Of a DNA stretch of 64,000 nt, positions 45,495 to 57,865 are shown in pieces. Both the position numbers and the translations under genes were made by a program. Under the pieces are notes generated by a model. The model ran no database searches, was not told the DNA's origin, and saw only the letters and a program-made list of their open reading frames with translations. The stretch covers positions 86,018-150,017 of the forward strand of contig NZ_BMQI01000003.1 in NCBI RefSeq assembly GCF_014648035.1, given 5' to 3'. This DNA is from Shewanella algicola. Lineage in GTDB: Bacteria > Pseudomonadota > Gammaproteobacteria > Enterobacterales > Shewanellaceae. Every line of letters begins with the position of its first letter. Positions within the stretch are counted from its first letter, which is position 1.

Positions 45495-45518
45495 TAAGCG
45501 ACCTTCGGGTCGCTTTTT
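45495..45518 (+). terminator. Terminator after the hexose transporter gene
   Basis: An AGCGACC / GGTCGCT stem with a TTC-type loop and a TTTTT tail, 30 bp past the stop. Confidence 0.85.
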
Positions 45519-45577
45519 CTTGCTATCAGCGGGCTTAATCCCTATGATCGGCACGTTTTTACACTGATTGTCATTTT

Positions 45578-46804
45578 ATGAGAGAGCCCATGTTAACTTA
45601 CCCGCTGTCTGGCAGTTCATCTGAATTAGTATTAAACGTACTGACGATGGTGTTAACCCGAGGAAAACCATTAGACCGAGCTTATTCGGAGCACTTTTCT
45701 GGTTTATCACTTAATCCATCAGAGCAAGCGCGGATCACCCAAGTTACTGGCGATATCTTACGTCGACTTAATCTGTATTGTTTTTTAGTGGATATTACTT
45801 CAGATGAGTTTGAGCGTCAGGGGTCAAAACTGCTTAATGGTTGGCATGTATTTCATGGCCTTGATTTGCCTAAAATGCAGTATTCGTTGCAAATCGAACA
45901 AGCTTCTTTTGATGCCAACCTTGAAAAAGCCAAAACCGATCCTGTGTTGTGGGATGGATGTCCAGAATGGCTAAACGAATTAGGTCAAACCCAATTAGGC
46001 GATAAGTGGCCGGCAGAACGCGCCGCATTAGCTGAGCAACCTAAGCGTTATTTGCGTGTAAATGAGCTTAAGTGCGATCGTGAAAAGCTGATTGCACGTT
46101 TGCAAAAAGAGGGCGTAACAGCCGTTGCATTGCCAGATGTTGCCTCTGCAGTTGAGGTGACCTCAGATTCTGCACTGTTTCGAACCGATGCCTTTAAAGA
46201 TGGTTGGTTTGAACAACAAGATGCGGGCTCGCAATTAGTGGCCAATGCCGTCGGTGCAAAACCTGGCATGCGTGTGGTTGATGCCTGCGCTGGTGCGGGT
46301 GGTAAAACGCTGCATATTGCTGCCCAAATGCAAGGTAAAGGCCGCTTACTGGCGATGGATGTAGAGCAGTGGAAACTAGACAATCTAAAAGCCCGCGCAA
46401 AACGTGCTGGTGCACATAATGTTGAAACCCGCATTATTGCCAGCTCTAAAACCATCAAACGCTTAAAGCTCAGTGCCGACCGAGTATTACTCGATGTGCC
46501 TTGTTCAGGTTTAGGTGTACTAAAACGTAACCCCGATTCAAAATGGCGTGATACACCAGAGCGCTTGCCTGTGTTAATTGAATTGCAAAAACATATATTG
46601 CAAAGTTATAGCCGCATGGTCAAAGTGGGCGGTATGCTCATTTACGCAACGTGTTCAATTATGCCAGAAGAAAACCGTCAGCAAGTGGACGCATTTTTAG
46701 CACAAAACCCGCAGTTTACTTTATTAGAAGATGAAAATATTTTAGTGTCAGAGCGCGGCTTCGATGGTTTTTATCTTGCTAAGATGGAACGCATTGCCGA
46801 ATAA
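45578..46804 (+). CDS. RsmB/NOP-family SAM-dependent RNA methyltransferase
   Basis: A 408-residue cytosine-C5 RNA methyltransferase of the Nol1/Nop2/Sun family. It has an SAM-binding motif (VVDACAGAGGKTLHIA), a DVPCSGLGVLKRNPD motif with the catalytic Cys, and a second conserved Cys in YATCSIMPEEN. It lacks the typical rsmB neighbours (fmt, def), so it is a paralogue with unknown rRNA or tRNA target. The start is ATG 45578, or ATG 45590, which has GAGAG just upstream. Confidence 0.88.
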   Translation: MREPMLTYPLSGSSSELVLNVLTMVLTRGKPLDRAYSEHFSGLSLNPSEQARITQVTGDILRRLNLYCFLVDITSDEFERQGSKLLNGWHVFHGLDLPKMQYSLQIEQASFDANLEKAKTDPVLWDGCPEWLNELGQTQLGDKWPAERAALAEQPKRYLRVNELKCDREKLIARLQKEGVTAVALPDVASAVEVTSDSALFRTDAFKDGWFEQQDAGSQLVANAVGAKPGMRVVDACAGAGGKTLHIAAQMQGKGRLLAMDVEQWKLDNLKARAKRAGAHNVETRIIASSKTIKRLKLSADRVLLDVPCSGLGVLKRNPDSKWRDTPERLPVLIELQKHILQSYSRMVKVGGMLIYATCSIMPEENRQQVDAFLAQNPQFTLLEDENILVSERGFDGFYLAKMERIAE

Positions 46805-46871
46805 TAGTTGAACAAGGTTTTATCAACGTTATTGGACTGCACTTGGTGTAACTTATAATTAACAATTACTT

Positions 46872-46900
46872 AACGGTGCTTTTTTGGGAACCGTTTTTTT
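46872..46900 (+). terminator. Terminator after the RNA methyltransferase gene
   Basis: A short AACGGT / ACCGTT stem followed by seven T lies 67 bp past the stop. Confidence 0.7.
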
Positions 46901-47043
46901 ATTGGTATAATAATAAATAGATTTTATAGCGCTTTATAGGATAAAAGAATAATTTAACGTTGATAAACCTTCTATAAATGCATAATGTTATTAACATATT
47001 ATTCAGTTGTAATATGAGTTAGCTCATACCATTACGGAGCCAT

Positions 47044-49302
47044 ATGGATATAGGACCGAATATCGACAATTCAGCACAACAACCTCAACAAGACGGTTAC
47101 CATGAATCAAGATTAGAGCGCTATAGCACTATCTTGAATATGGTGTTGCAAGGCTTGCCACTCGGCGAAATGCTTAATGCCTTGGTATTACTGATTGAAG
47201 CGCAAAAAATTGGCACAAAAGCATCAGTGCTGTTGCTCAGTGAAGATGGCAAACGCTTGTTGTCTGGTGCTGCCCCTAATTTACCTGACGCCTATAACCA
47301 AGCCATTAATGGTCTTGAAATAGGCCCTGAAATCGGCTCATGTGGTGCGGCGGCTTTTTTAGGCGAGCGTGTGATAGTCGATGACATGGATACTCATCCT
47401 AATTGGCTGCAATATAAAGAAATTCTTATTGACTGTGGTTTAAAAGCGTGCTGGTCGGAGCCCATTAAAGACAGTGAAAATAAAGTGCTTGGCACCTTTG
47501 GAATGTATTATGACACCCAAAAAACACCTACAGAGCAAGATTTAATCCTTATTCAAGAGGCGGCCCGTTTAGCGAGCCTTGCCATTGAACGTAGCCGCGG
47601 TATGCACGTTCAACGTTTAAGCAGTAAAATTTTTAACAGTTTGCCTTTGGCATTGGTCATTACCAGTGAAGATAACTCGGTGCTTTCTGCAAACCCCGTG
47701 TTTAAATCGTTAACCTCAACTTACTATGCCAACCTTAAGTTATTTGATGTGCAGCGCTTTTTAAGTCATTCGCCCAAAGAGCTTGTTGATGACTTATTTG
47801 AGCATTTATCTCGGGGTCATGCCTGGCACGGTGAGCTTAGAGGTTTACGGACCGATAATGACATTATTGATATCTCATTAACCGTTGCGGTTATCCGCGA
47901 TTCATTTACTCAACAAAATTGTTTTGCCTGGCTTATTAATGATATTTCTTCTAGAAAAAATGCCGAGCAAACCATTAATTTTCAAACTAATTATGATCAA
48001 CTTACCGGCTTAGCCAACCGTAAGTATCTGTTTCAAAGCCTGCAAGTTATGGTTGAGTCAAACGACATTCATCATGAAGGTGAACATGCCTTTAATTTGA
48101 TTTTGATCGACATTGACCACTTTAAGCAAATTAACGACACATTAGGCCATGACAAAGGTGATCTAGTCTTAAAGTTAATTGCTAAACGGTTAGTGAGTGC
48201 AATACCTGAAAATGTTTTGCTGTCGCGCATTGCCGCCGATGAGTTTGCATTAGTGTTGCCGGGTAAAATGACTACAGAATCATTAGTCGATATGGTTAAT
48301 GAAGTCACAGCGGTACTCGACAACCCTTTTTCGGTTGGCGGGCAGCATCTTAAATTAACCATCAGTGCTGGTATTGCGCGTTACCCCGAAGATGCTAATA
48401 AAGTGGAGCAGATACTCAATTGTGCCACTCAAGCAATGTATAATGCTAAATCACGTGGTCGTGATGGTTTTCAATTTTTTAATCAGCAAATTCAAAAAGA
48501 TGCAGAGCGAAATGCAGAATTACACCTGCATTTAAAGTCAGCCATTAGCCGTAAAGAATTTGCCTTGTACTACCAACCCATTGTTAATCCGAATACGGGT
48601 AAAATTGTTAAAGCTGAAGTGTTACTACGCTGGCAATATAACGGTCAATTTATCTCGCCAGATGAATTTATTCCTATTGCTGAAGAATCTGGGTTTATTG
48701 TGCATATTGGTGAATGGGTCAGGACCGAAGCCTTGACTGCATTAAAGCAATTACAACGTAAAAAACTTGCTGTGCCACTGGCTATTAATGTGTCGACCAT
48801 TGAGTTTTGGACCGATGATTTACAACAACGATTTTTAACCTATTTCGACAATAAACAAGCTGAATTAGGGCAGGAAAAATTACCTTATCACTTGTTGACG
48901 CTTGAAATCACCGAGTCGTTAATGATGAAACAGCAAGACAGCGTTAGTCAGTTGCTGATTGAACTTCGTCGACGTGGCATGCAGATTTCGGTGGATGATT
49001 TTGGTACCGGTTATTCGTCATTATCTTATTTAGCTAACTTCCCAGTGGACCAGGTTAAAATTGATAAATCATTTATTCAAAAGATTTCTTCAGGCACTCG
49101 ACACGAAGCACTCATTGAAGCGATTGTTAGTATGAGTCGTGCTTTGGATTTAACGATTGTGGCTGAAGGGGTTGAAACCCAGAACGAACTGGATTTTATT
49201 AAACAACAAGATATTGAGGCTGTGCAAGGGTACTTCTTTTACAAGCCTATGTCGGAAGAAGCCTTTTTTGAGCTACTAGCCAAACAAGCACAATTAAATT
49301 AA
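47044..49302 (+). CDS. GAF-PAS-GGDEF-EAL protein, probable c-di-GMP phosphodiesterase
   Basis: A 752-residue cytoplasmic signalling protein. Domains in order: GAF (about 35-180), PAS-like (about 190-305), GGDEF (about 315-475) and EAL (about 490-745). The cyclase signature is degenerate, AADEF at 397-401 instead of GGDEF, so cyclase activity is doubtful, though GTP could still be bound as a regulator. The EAL domain keeps its key features: EVL (525-527), the Asn of NVSTIEF, DDFGTGYSSL, KID and VAEGVE. It is therefore predicted to degrade c-di-GMP. It is monocistronic. Confidence 0.92.
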   Translation: MDIGPNIDNSAQQPQQDGYHESRLERYSTILNMVLQGLPLGEMLNALVLLIEAQKIGTKASVLLLSEDGKRLLSGAAPNLPDAYNQAINGLEIGPEIGSCGAAAFLGERVIVDDMDTHPNWLQYKEILIDCGLKACWSEPIKDSENKVLGTFGMYYDTQKTPTEQDLILIQEAARLASLAIERSRGMHVQRLSSKIFNSLPLALVITSEDNSVLSANPVFKSLTSTYYANLKLFDVQRFLSHSPKELVDDLFEHLSRGHAWHGELRGLRTDNDIIDISLTVAVIRDSFTQQNCFAWLINDISSRKNAEQTINFQTNYDQLTGLANRKYLFQSLQVMVESNDIHHEGEHAFNLILIDIDHFKQINDTLGHDKGDLVLKLIAKRLVSAIPENVLLSRIAADEFALVLPGKMTTESLVDMVNEVTAVLDNPFSVGGQHLKLTISAGIARYPEDANKVEQILNCATQAMYNAKSRGRDGFQFFNQQIQKDAERNAELHLHLKSAISRKEFALYYQPIVNPNTGKIVKAEVLLRWQYNGQFISPDEFIPIAEESGFIVHIGEWVRTEALTALKQLQRKKLAVPLAINVSTIEFWTDDLQQRFLTYFDNKQAELGQEKLPYHLLTLEITESLMMKQQDSVSQLLIELRRRGMQISVDDFGTGYSSLSYLANFPVDQVKIDKSFIQKISSGTRHEALIEAIVSMSRALDLTIVAEGVETQNELDFIKQQDIEAVQGYFFYKPMSEEAFFELLAKQAQLN

Positions 49303-49333
49303 CGGGACAAAATTGTTGTTTATTCATAAAAAA

Positions 49334-49358
49334 TGGCCGCATTTAATGCGGCATTTTA
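49334..49358. terminator. Bidirectional terminator between the EAL gene and ald
   Basis: A perfect 7-bp GC-rich stem (GCCGCAT pairing with ATGCGGC) with a 3-nt loop, T-rich on both sides, between convergent genes. Confidence 0.8.
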
Positions 49359-49394
49359 TTGCAACAAACAGTTGCTCAGTGATCTCGAGTGAGA

Positions 49395-50510
49395 TTAGTT
49401 AAGCATGCTCTTTGGTTCTGTAAACTCAAGGCTTAATGCTTCAGCGACTTCTTTACATACTAATTTACCATGGATAACATTTAAGCCATTTAATAAATGC
49501 TTGTCATTTAATAATGCTTTTTTGTAACCTTGGTTAGCTAGCTTGATGATATAAGGAAGCGTTGCATTGTTTAATGCAAATGTCGATGTACGCGCAACAG
49601 CACCAGGCATGTTAGCAACACAATAATGTACAACGTCATCAACAATATAAGTTGGTTCTTGGTGAGTGGTTGCGTAAGAGGTTTCAACACAACCGCCTTG
49701 GTCGATAGCAACATCAACAATGGCACTACCTGGTTTCATGCGCTTAACTAATTCTTTGGTGATTAATTTTGGTGCTGCAGCACCGGGTACTAATACACCA
49801 CCAATCACAAGATCAGCTTCAAGTACGTGGCGTTCAATGGCATCCGCAGTTGAATAAATGGCTTTCACAGCAGAACCAAATTGAACATTAAGACGACGCA
49901 ATGCATCGATGCTACGGTCTAAAACAACCACATCAGCACCCATACCCACAGCCATTTGCGCTGCGTTTGTTCCTACCATGCCACCACCAATAATAACGAC
50001 TTTAGCCGGTTCAACCCCTGGTACGCCGCCTAATAACATACCGCGTCCACCAAGTGATTTTTCAAGTGCGCGAGCACCCGCTTGAATAGACATACGGCCA
50101 GCCACTTCAGACATAGGCGCAAGTAGCGGTAAGCCACCACGGTCATCGGTTACGGTTTCGTAAGCAATACACACTGAACCACTGGCGATTAAGTCATTGG
50201 TTTGTGCTAAGTCGGGTGCAAGGTGTAAATAAGTGAATAGGATTTGGTCTTCACGTAGCATTGCACGCTCAACAGCTAATGGCTCTTTTACTTTCACAAT
50301 CATTTCAGCTTTGGCAAATACGTCAGCCGCAGTAGCTAAAATCGAAGCGCCAGCATCAATATAATCTTGATCAGTAAAACCGATCCCCACACCTGCGTCA
50401 GCTTGAACATAAACGTCATGACCTTTAATGGTCAATTCGCGTACGCTTGACGGTACCATGCCTACACGGTATTCGTGGTTTTTGATTTCTGTAGGTACAC
50501 CAATAATCAT
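49395..50510 (-). CDS. ald: Alanine dehydrogenase
   Basis: Ald catalyses reversible NAD-dependent deamination of L-alanine to pyruvate and ammonia. The 371-residue length is standard. Conserved parts are the N-terminal GVPTEIKNHEYRVGMVP, the substrate-binding MKVKEPL region, the catalytic His region (FTYLHLA) and the NAD-binding VVIIGGGMVGTNAA. It is divergent from lrp. A terminator-like hairpin with a T run sits in its leader (50528-50550). Control by the adjacent Lrp is likely but not shown. Confidence 0.96.
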   Translation of the reverse strand: MIIGVPTEIKNHEYRVGMVPSSVRELTIKGHDVYVQADAGVGIGFTDQDYIDAGASILATAADVFAKAEMIVKVKEPLAVERAMLREDQILFTYLHLAPDLAQTNDLIASGSVCIAYETVTDDRGGLPLLAPMSEVAGRMSIQAGARALEKSLGGRGMLLGGVPGVEPAKVVIIGGGMVGTNAAQMAVGMGADVVVLDRSIDALRRLNVQFGSAVKAIYSTADAIERHVLEADLVIGGVLVPGAAAPKLITKELVKRMKPGSAIVDVAIDQGGCVETSYATTHQEPTYIVDDVVHYCVANMPGAVARTSTFALNNATLPYIIKLANQGYKKALLNDKHLLNGLNVIHGKLVCKEVAEALSLEFTEPKSMLN

Positions 50511-50527
50511 CTTAAAGCCTCGATTTA

Positions 50528-50550
50528 TAAAAAACCCACTTTAAGTGGGT
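50528..50550 (-). promoter_or_regulatory. Attenuator-like hairpin in the ald leader
   Basis: On the minus strand, ACCCACT-TAA-AGTGGGT is followed at once by six T, then by the ald start region 18 bp later. The form is that of an intrinsic terminator placed inside the 5' leader. Confidence 0.55.
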
Positions 50551-50688
50551 ATAGTTGTTATTAATTGTGACCTGAACGTGCTTATTTCAGGGAACTCTAG
50601 TATAGTGCCGGTTAGGCAGATTATGCTGCTGAAGATTCCCCTTTAAGAGGTTTAAATATTGTTTTAGGGACAAAACAAGGTTAAATGT

Positions 50689-51186
50689 ATGGCAAGCAGC
50701 AAAAGCTTCTCAATTAAAGATTTAGACCGCATTGATCGTAATATTCTTCATGAACTCCAAATAGAGGGCAGAATTTCTAACGTCGAATTGTCAAAACGAG
50801 TTGGCTTAAGCCCAACTCCGTGTTTGGAAAGAGTTAAAAGGCTTGAAAAACAAGGTTTTATTAATGGGTATACCGCGCTAGTTAATCCACACTTTTTAGG
50901 TGCATCCTTGCTGGTTTTCGTTGAAATCACTTTAAATAGGGACACGCCAGACATTTTCGATCGCTTTAATCGTGCAGTACAGCTATTAGATGATATTCAG
51001 GAATGTCACTTAGTTTCTGGTGATTTCGACTACTTATTGAAGACTAGAGTGTCAGATATGTCTGCTTATCGACGATTATTAGGTGAAACCTTGTTGAAGC
51101 TACCTTCAGTGTCAGATACTCGTACATATGTTGTGATGGAAGAAGTAAAGCAAACCAATAAAGTGGCGCTATATAACTTAGGATAA
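50689..51186 (+). CDS. lrp: Leucine-responsive regulatory protein
   Basis: A 165-residue Lrp/AsnC regulator. It has an N-terminal winged HTH (NVELSKRVGLSPTPCLERVKRL) and a C-terminal RAM domain (LVSGDFDYLLKTRV). It is nearly identical in pattern to E. coli Lrp and occupies the conserved place upstream of ftsK. It is divergent from ald, a common Lrp target. Confidence 0.96.
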   Translation: MASSKSFSIKDLDRIDRNILHELQIEGRISNVELSKRVGLSPTPCLERVKRLEKQGFINGYTALVNPHFLGASLLVFVEITLNRDTPDIFDRFNRAVQLLDDIQECHLVSGDFDYLLKTRVSDMSAYRRLLGETLLKLPSVSDTRTYVVMEEVKQTNKVALYNLG

Positions 51187-51472
51187 CCCTATCTTAAGGG
51201 GTAAGTGGTTTTACCTGTTTGCTGAATGTGCTTTGCCATATCACGATGAAACACAGAGCCACTAATTGATGTGGTTTTGTTGTTTCATTAGAGATTAATT
51301 TTGTCTATTAACACAGCCGTTTTATCATTATCGATATCGCTTTTGATTGACTGGATTAATTCGCCATCACAATCCATTGAGCTTCAGTAAATCAAGGTGC
51401 ATAATCACTGCAAATACAGTGATATTCTGTTATCTTAACCCTTATTTTTCACTCTTTTATGGATGTTTTCGT

Positions 51473-54127
51473 TTGACTCAGGAAAATAGTCTAAAAACAC
51501 TCAGCGGCTTACAACGCTTGCTTGAAGGTGGTTTAATTCTTTGTTGCATGGTTGCAACCTACATTCTATTGGCGCTATCGAGTTTTAATCCCAATGATCC
51601 GGGGTGGAGTCAGTCGCATTTTCAAGGTGAAATTCATAACTGGACTGGTGCTGTAGGTGCTTGGACGGCAGATGTGCTGTTTTATTTTTTTGGTTTTATT
51701 GCCTTTTTAATCCCAGTGATAATTGCCACAACCGGTTGGTTTATCTTCAATCGTGCCCATCGTATTTTTGAAATCGATTATTTTTCAGTAGGTTTACGCA
51801 TTATTGGCTTTATGTTGATGCTTTTGGCCCTTGCGGCATTAGTCAGTATGAATGCCGACAACATGTTTGTGTTTTCAGCCGGTGGTGTTGCCGGAGATGT
51901 CATCGGCCAAGCCATGTTGCCTTATTTTAATAGCTTAGGCACCACATTACTGTTGATGTGCTTTATTTGCGCAGGGTTTACCTTAGCCACGGGCATTAGT
52001 TGGCTCACTATTATTGAGCTTACAGGCTTTGGCGCCATTTGGTGTATTAAACGTGTGTGGAATTTACCCAGCTTATTTAAACGTGAGCGCGAAACCGAAG
52101 ACACCAAAGGCTTCATGTCGTTGGTCGACAAATTTAAACAGCGCCGTGAAGAACTAGACGATCAAGCCCCATTAGAGAGCAATGACAAAGTCGTGCCGCA
52201 GCCGTTAAAAGAGACTGTTGCATTTCAAGCCGACTCTGAAGATGACGATATTGCGCCAGTGGTAGAGAAAAAACGCCGTTTCTTTAGCCGCAAACCGAAA
52301 GTGGTTGATGTGTTTGAACCCCTTGAAATCGATGATGACGAATTAGACGCTGACGATCGCCAAGAACCGTCCATCAAACTTGAAGACGACGAGCAGTCAT
52401 TCGCGCCTTGGGTGGCGAGCAAAGATGACGATGAAGTCAGCTTTAGTGCGCATGATGACAGCGATATTGATCTTGACGATGACGTCACACCAGACCCATT
52501 TGACGGCGCCTTTGAAAAACCGCATTCAAGTGGGGCACTTGTTGCGCAGCAGCAACCGAAGAAAGAAGCCAAAATTGTAGATGGTTTAGTCGTTATAGAT
52601 GGTCAAGCGCCACAAGAAAAACGCAAAATGGATCCTTTGCCGAGTATCACCTTGCTGGATGTACCCGATCGTAAGAAAAACCCGATAAGCGAAGAAGAGC
52701 TTGATCAAGTTGCAAGACTGGTTGAAACCAAGTTGGCCGATTTTAATATCATTGCCAATGTGGTTGGTGTGTTCCCGGGCCCTGTTATTACCCGTTTTGA
52801 GCTTGATCTGGCACCCGGTGTAAAAGCATCTAAAATCAGTAACCTTGCTAAAGATTTAGCGCGTTCATTGCTGGCAGAAAACGTGCGAGTGGTCGAAGTT
52901 ATCCCGGGTAAAGCCTATGTTGGTATTGAATTACCCAATAAATTCCGTGAAACCGTGTTTATGCGCGATGTGTTAGACAGCGCCGCCTTTAACGACAGTA
53001 AATCGACGCTATCTATGGTACTTGGCCAAGACATAGCCGGTGAGCCCGTTGTGGTTGATTTAGGTAAAATGCCGCATTTATTAGTGGCTGGTACGACAGG
53101 CTCAGGTAAGTCTGTTGGGGTTAACGCGATGATCACCAGCTTGCTATATAAGTCTGGTCCTGATGATGTACGCTTTATTATGATTGACCCTAAAATGCTT
53201 GAGTTGTCGGTATATGAGGGGATTCCACACTTATTGTGTGAAGTGGTTACCGACATGAAAGAAGCTGCCAATGCACTTCGCTGGTGTGTCGGCGAAATGG
53301 AACGTCGTTACAAATTAATGTCGGCATTAGGCGTGCGTAATTTAAAAGGGTACAACTACAAAATTAAAGAAGCGGCGGCCAAAGGGGAATACATACCCGA
53401 CCCATTATGGAAGTCATCTGAAAGTATGTTAGATGAAGCGCCTCCATTAGAAAAGCTGCCATCAATAGTGGTGGTGGTTGATGAGTTTGCCGACATGATC
53501 ATGATTGTCGGTAAAAAAGTCGAAGAGCTTATTGCCCGTATTGCTCAAAAAGCACGTGCGGCAGGCATACACTTAATTTTAGCCACGCAGCGCCCATCGG
53601 TTGATGTGATCACCGGCTTGATTAAAGCCAACATCCCAACCCGCATTGCGTTTCAGGTGTCATCACGTATCGACTCACGTACTATTTTAGATCAACAAGG
53701 TGCAGAGACCTTATTAGGCATGGGTGACATGTTGTATTTACCGCCCGGCACGAGTGTTCCTAACCGGGTCCACGGCGCATTTATTGACGACCATGAAGTA
53801 CATAAAGTCGTGGCCGATTGGTGCGAACGTGGTCAGCCACAATATATTGATGAAATTTTAAATGGGGTGTCAGAAGGTGAGCAAGTATTGCTGCCAGGTG
53901 AAACCTCAGATACCGAAGAAGAATATGATGCGCTTTATGATGATGCCGTGGCGTTTGTCACTGAAACTCGCAGGGGCTCTATTTCAAGCGTTCAACGTAA
54001 ATTTAAGATTGGCTATAACCGCGCCGCCCGCATTATTGAAATGATGGAAGGTCAAGGTATTGTAAGTGCACAAGGCCACAACGGTAACCGTGAGGTGCTG
54101 GCTCCGCCACCACCAAGAAGCCAATAG
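51473..54127 (+). CDS. ftsK: DNA translocase FtsK
   Basis: FtsK is a division-septum ATPase that pumps DNA and activates XerCD recombination at dif. The 884-residue protein has four N-terminal membrane segments (to about residue 210), an acidic linker (about 220-410) much shorter than that of E. coli, and the motor domain with Walker [11 protein letters not shown] and Walker [11 protein letters not shown]. The C-terminal gamma domain, which reads KOPS sites, is [19 protein letters not shown] choose TTG 51473 (GGA upstream, family-like start [11 protein letters not shown]); an in-frame TTG at 51347 is less likely. Confidence 0.94.
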   Translation: MTQENSLKTLSGLQRLLEGGLILCCMVATYILLALSSFNPNDPGWSQSHFQGEIHNWTGAVGAWTADVLFYFFGFIAFLIPVIIATTGWFIFNRAHRIFEIDYFSVGLRIIGFMLMLLALAALVSMNADNMFVFSAGGVAGDVIGQAMLPYFNSLGTTLLLMCFICAGFTLATGISWLTIIELTGFGAIWCIKRVWNLPSLFKRERETEDTKGFMSLVDKFKQRREELDDQAPLESNDKVVPQPLKETVAFQADSEDDDIAPVVEKKRRFFSRKPKVVDVFEPLEIDDDELDADDRQEPSIKLEDDEQSFAPWVASKDDDEVSFSAHDDSDIDLDDDVTPDPFDGAFEKPHSSGALVAQQQPKKEAKIVDGLVVIDGQAPQEKRKMDPLPSITLLDVPDRKKNPISEEELDQVARLVETKLADFNIIANVVGVFPGPVITRFELDLAPGVKASKISNLAKDLARSLLAENVRVVEVIPGKAYVGIELPNKFRETVFMRDVLDSAAFNDSKSTLSMVLGQDIAGEPVVVDLGKMPHLLVAGTTGSGKSVGVNAMITSLLYKSGPDDVRFIMIDPKMLELSVYEGIPHLLCEVVTDMKEAANALRWCVGEMERRYKLMSALGVRNLKGYNYKIKEAAAKGEYIPDPLWKSSESMLDEAPPLEKLPSIVVVVDEFADMIMIVGKKVEELIARIAQKARAAGIHLILATQRPSVDVITGLIKANIPTRIAFQVSSRIDSRTILDQQGAETLLGMGDMLYLPPGTSVPNRVHGAFIDDHEVHKVVADWCERGQPQYIDEILNGVSEGEQVLLPGETSDTEEEYDALYDDAVAFVTETRRGSISSVQRKFKIGYNRAARIIEMMEGQGIVSAQGHNGNREVLAPPPPRSQ

Positions 54128-54132
54128 GAATA

Positions 54133-54780
54133 ATGATGAAAAAACGTATTACAGTATTAGGCTTATTATTATCAACCAGTATGTTGTCAGCCGTTTCATA
54201 TGCAGACGATGCCACTGAATTACGCACTAAGTTAGCTAAAATAGACAACTTACATGCCACCTTTACTCAGCAAGTGACCGACATCAATAAAAAGCCTATT
54301 CAAAGTGGTAATGGTGTGTTTGCTTTGGCTTATCCTAATCAATTTTATTGGCACTTAACTGAGCCTGATGAATCGCTTATTGTGGCTGATGGAACCAACT
54401 TATGGGTATTTAATCCGTTTGCAGAAGAAGTCACCGTGATGGATGTATCACAAGCAGTTGATGCATCGCCAATGGCGTTATTGGTACACCGCGACGATGA
54501 AACTTGGAATAAATACTCCGTGATGAAGCGTCAAAACAAAGCACAATCAAATTGTTTTGATATTCAGCCTAAACAGTTAAACAGCAGTGTCGTTGCCGTG
54601 AGCGTGTGCTTTAACGACAGCAAACTCACACAATTTAACTTAACGGACGAACAAGGTAACCTAAGCCAATTTCAACTGTCTGCTCAGCGCGCAGTATTAC
54701 CTGCAGAAGGTGACTTGTTCAAATTTGCCATCCCTGACAACGTTGATATTGATGACCAACGTTTAAAACAAGCAAATTAA
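54133..54780 (+). CDS. lolA: Outer-membrane lipoprotein carrier protein LolA
   Basis: LolA is the periplasmic chaperone that carries lipoproteins from LolCDE to LolB. The 215-residue protein has a signal peptide ([15 protein letters not shown]) and the conserved [11 protein letters not shown] and [18 protein letters not shown] segments. It begins five bases after ftsK; the start is the first or second of two adjacent ATG codons. The ftsK-lolA-rarA order is conserved in gammaproteobacteria. Confidence 0.95.
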   Translation: MMKKRITVLGLLLSTSMLSAVSYADDATELRTKLAKIDNLHATFTQQVTDINKKPIQSGNGVFALAYPNQFYWHLTEPDESLIVADGTNLWVFNPFAEEVTVMDVSQAVDASPMALLVHRDDETWNKYSVMKRQNKAQSNCFDIQPKQLNSSVVAVSVCFNDSKLTQFNLTDEQGNLSQFQLSAQRAVLPAEGDLFKFAIPDNVDIDDQRLKQAN

Positions 54781-54788
54781 GTGGTGGC

Positions 54789-56120
54789 ATGGCTAATTTA
54801 GGTTTTGATTTTGCTCCAGATTTTCGTCCTTTGGCAGCACGTATGCGGCCAAGGGAGATCAGTGAATACATTGGCCAAGCTCATTTACTTGGCGAAGGCC
54901 AGCCGCTGCGTAAAGCGCTAGAGGCGAATCGTGCCCACTCCATGTTATTATGGGGCCCACCGGGTACCGGCAAAACCACATTAGCAGAACTGATTGCGCA
55001 TTATGCTAACGCCCATGTTGAACGCATCTCAGCGGTCACTTCGGGTGTAAAAGATATTCGCGCCGCCATTGAGCAAGCCAAAGCCATTGCCCAAAGTCGT
55101 GGCCAACGCACCTTATTATTTGTCGATGAAGTCCATCGCTTTAATAAAAGCCAGCAAGATGCCTTTTTACCGTTTATTGAAGACGGCACGGTGATCTTTA
55201 TTGGTGCGACAACCGAAAACCCCTCATTTGAAATCAACAATGCGCTATTGTCACGGGCGCGGGTTTACCTGATAAACCGCTTAACGTCTGATGAGATCCA
55301 TTTAATCGTCACTCAGGCGCTTAATGATGTTGAGCGCGGTTTAGGTAAACGTCAGTTAATCTTGCCAGACGACGTTGCCCAGCAACTTGCCGATATTAGT
55401 GAAGGCGATGCTCGTAAAGCCCTAAACTTACTTGAGCTTATGAGTGATTTAGTTAGCGATGGCGGCGAATTTACAACAGAGATGCTCACTCAAGTTGCAG
55501 GCCATCAAGCGGCAGGTTACGACAAAAATGGAGATCAGTTTTACGATTTAATCTCTGCGGTACATAAGTCCGTTCGAGGCTCAGCGCCTGATGCTGCACT
55601 TTACTGGTTTTGCCGGATTTTAGAAGGCGGCGGTGACGCACTCTATGTTGCCAGACGTTTATTGGCCATTGCCTCTGAAGACATCGGCAACGCAGACCCT
55701 GTTGCCATGACCGTAGCGCTCAATGCCTGGGATTGTTACCACCGCATCGGCCCAGCAGAAGGTGAGCGTGCTATCGCACAAGCTGTGCTTTATTTAGCCA
55801 GTGCGCCTAAAAGTAATGCCGTTTACAGTGCCTTTGGCGCTGCACGAGAGTTAGCTAAACAAACAGGTCATGAACCCGTACCTAATCATCTACGAAATGC
55901 GCCAACCAAACTGATGAAAGAAATTGGCTTTGGTAAAGAATACCGCTACGCCCATAACGAGCCTGGTGCATTTGCCCCTGGCGAAAACTACTTTCCCGAA
56001 TCACTCAAGCACAGCCAATTTTATCAGCCGACTAACCGTGGTTTTGAGAAGCGCATTCAAGATAAACTCGCCCAGCTCAACGAGCTTGACCGACAAAGTG
56101 AGGTCAAACGCTATGACTAA
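54789..56120 (+). CDS. rarA: Replication-associated recombination protein A (RarA/MgsA)
   Basis: RarA is a AAA+ ATPase that acts at stalled forks and single-strand gaps with SSB. The 443-residue protein has Walker [11 protein letters not shown], Walker [11 protein letters not shown], a sensor region ([10 protein letters not shown]) and the C-terminal tetramerisation domain of the family. It follows lolA by 8 bp and overlaps crcB by 8 bp. Confidence 0.96.
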   Translation: MANLGFDFAPDFRPLAARMRPREISEYIGQAHLLGEGQPLRKALEANRAHSMLLWGPPGTGKTTLAELIAHYANAHVERISAVTSGVKDIRAAIEQAKAIAQSRGQRTLLFVDEVHRFNKSQQDAFLPFIEDGTVIFIGATTENPSFEINNALLSRARVYLINRLTSDEIHLIVTQALNDVERGLGKRQLILPDDVAQQLADISEGDARKALNLLELMSDLVSDGGEFTTEMLTQVAGHQAAGYDKNGDQFYDLISAVHKSVRGSAPDAALYWFCRILEGGGDALYVARRLLAIASEDIGNADPVAMTVALNAWDCYHRIGPAEGERAIAQAVLYLASAPKSNAVYSAFGAARELAKQTGHEPVPNHLRNAPTKLMKEIGFGKEYRYAHNEPGAFAPGENYFPESLKHSQFYQPTNRGFEKRIQDKLAQLNELDRQSEVKRYD

Positions 56121-56487
56121 TGTGTTGCTTGTGGCGCTTGGCGGGTCAATTGGTGCAGTTTTGCGCTATCTTCTGTCAATATTTATGATCCAGCTATTTG
56201 GAAGCAGTTTTCCTTTTGGTACACTGTTAGTCAATTTATTGGGATCGTTTTTAATGGGTGTTGTTTATGCGCTCGGGCAGCTGAGTCATGTTAACCCTGA
56301 AATTAAAGCCTTGGTGGGTGTGGGTTTATTAGGCGCGCTTACCACATTTTCGACTTTCTCAAATGAAACTTTATTGCTGATCCAAGATGGCCTTTGGCAT
56401 AAGGCTGTTTTAAATGTGTTGTTGAATGTCACCTTGTGTTTATTGATGGTGTATATAGGTCAACAACTTGTATTTTCTCGCGTTTAA
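56113..56487 (+). CDS. crcB: Fluoride efflux channel CrcB (Fluc)
   Basis: CrcB forms dimeric fluoride channels in the inner membrane. The 124-residue protein has four membrane helices and the signature [10 protein letters not shown] near the start, [12 protein letters not shown], and [12 protein letters not shown], whose Phe residues line the pore. ATG 56113 lies inside the end of rarA (8-bp overlap), so it is translationally coupled. No fluoride riboswitch is visible, as expected inside an operon. Confidence 0.95.
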   Translation: MTNVLLVALGGSIGAVLRYLLSIFMIQLFGSSFPFGTLLVNLLGSFLMGVVYALGQLSHVNPEIKALVGVGLLGALTTFSTFSNETLLLIQDGLWHKAVLNVLLNVTLCLLMVYIGQQLVFSRV

Positions 56488-57792
<1,305 letters not shown>

Positions 57793-57865
57793 TGGTGCAA
57801 TGTATTTGTCGTGCTCCTCCTCGAGTGCGACAAACATTTTTGATACTTTCAAAGGATAATAAGCG

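Noticed and set aside
46048..46458. 136-codon minus-strand frame inside the RNA methyltransferase gene
   Set aside because: It is the antisense shadow of a clearly conserved methyltransferase domain; the same applies to the other long antisense frames, such as 41387-41794 in the receptor gene and 52225-52572 in ftsK.
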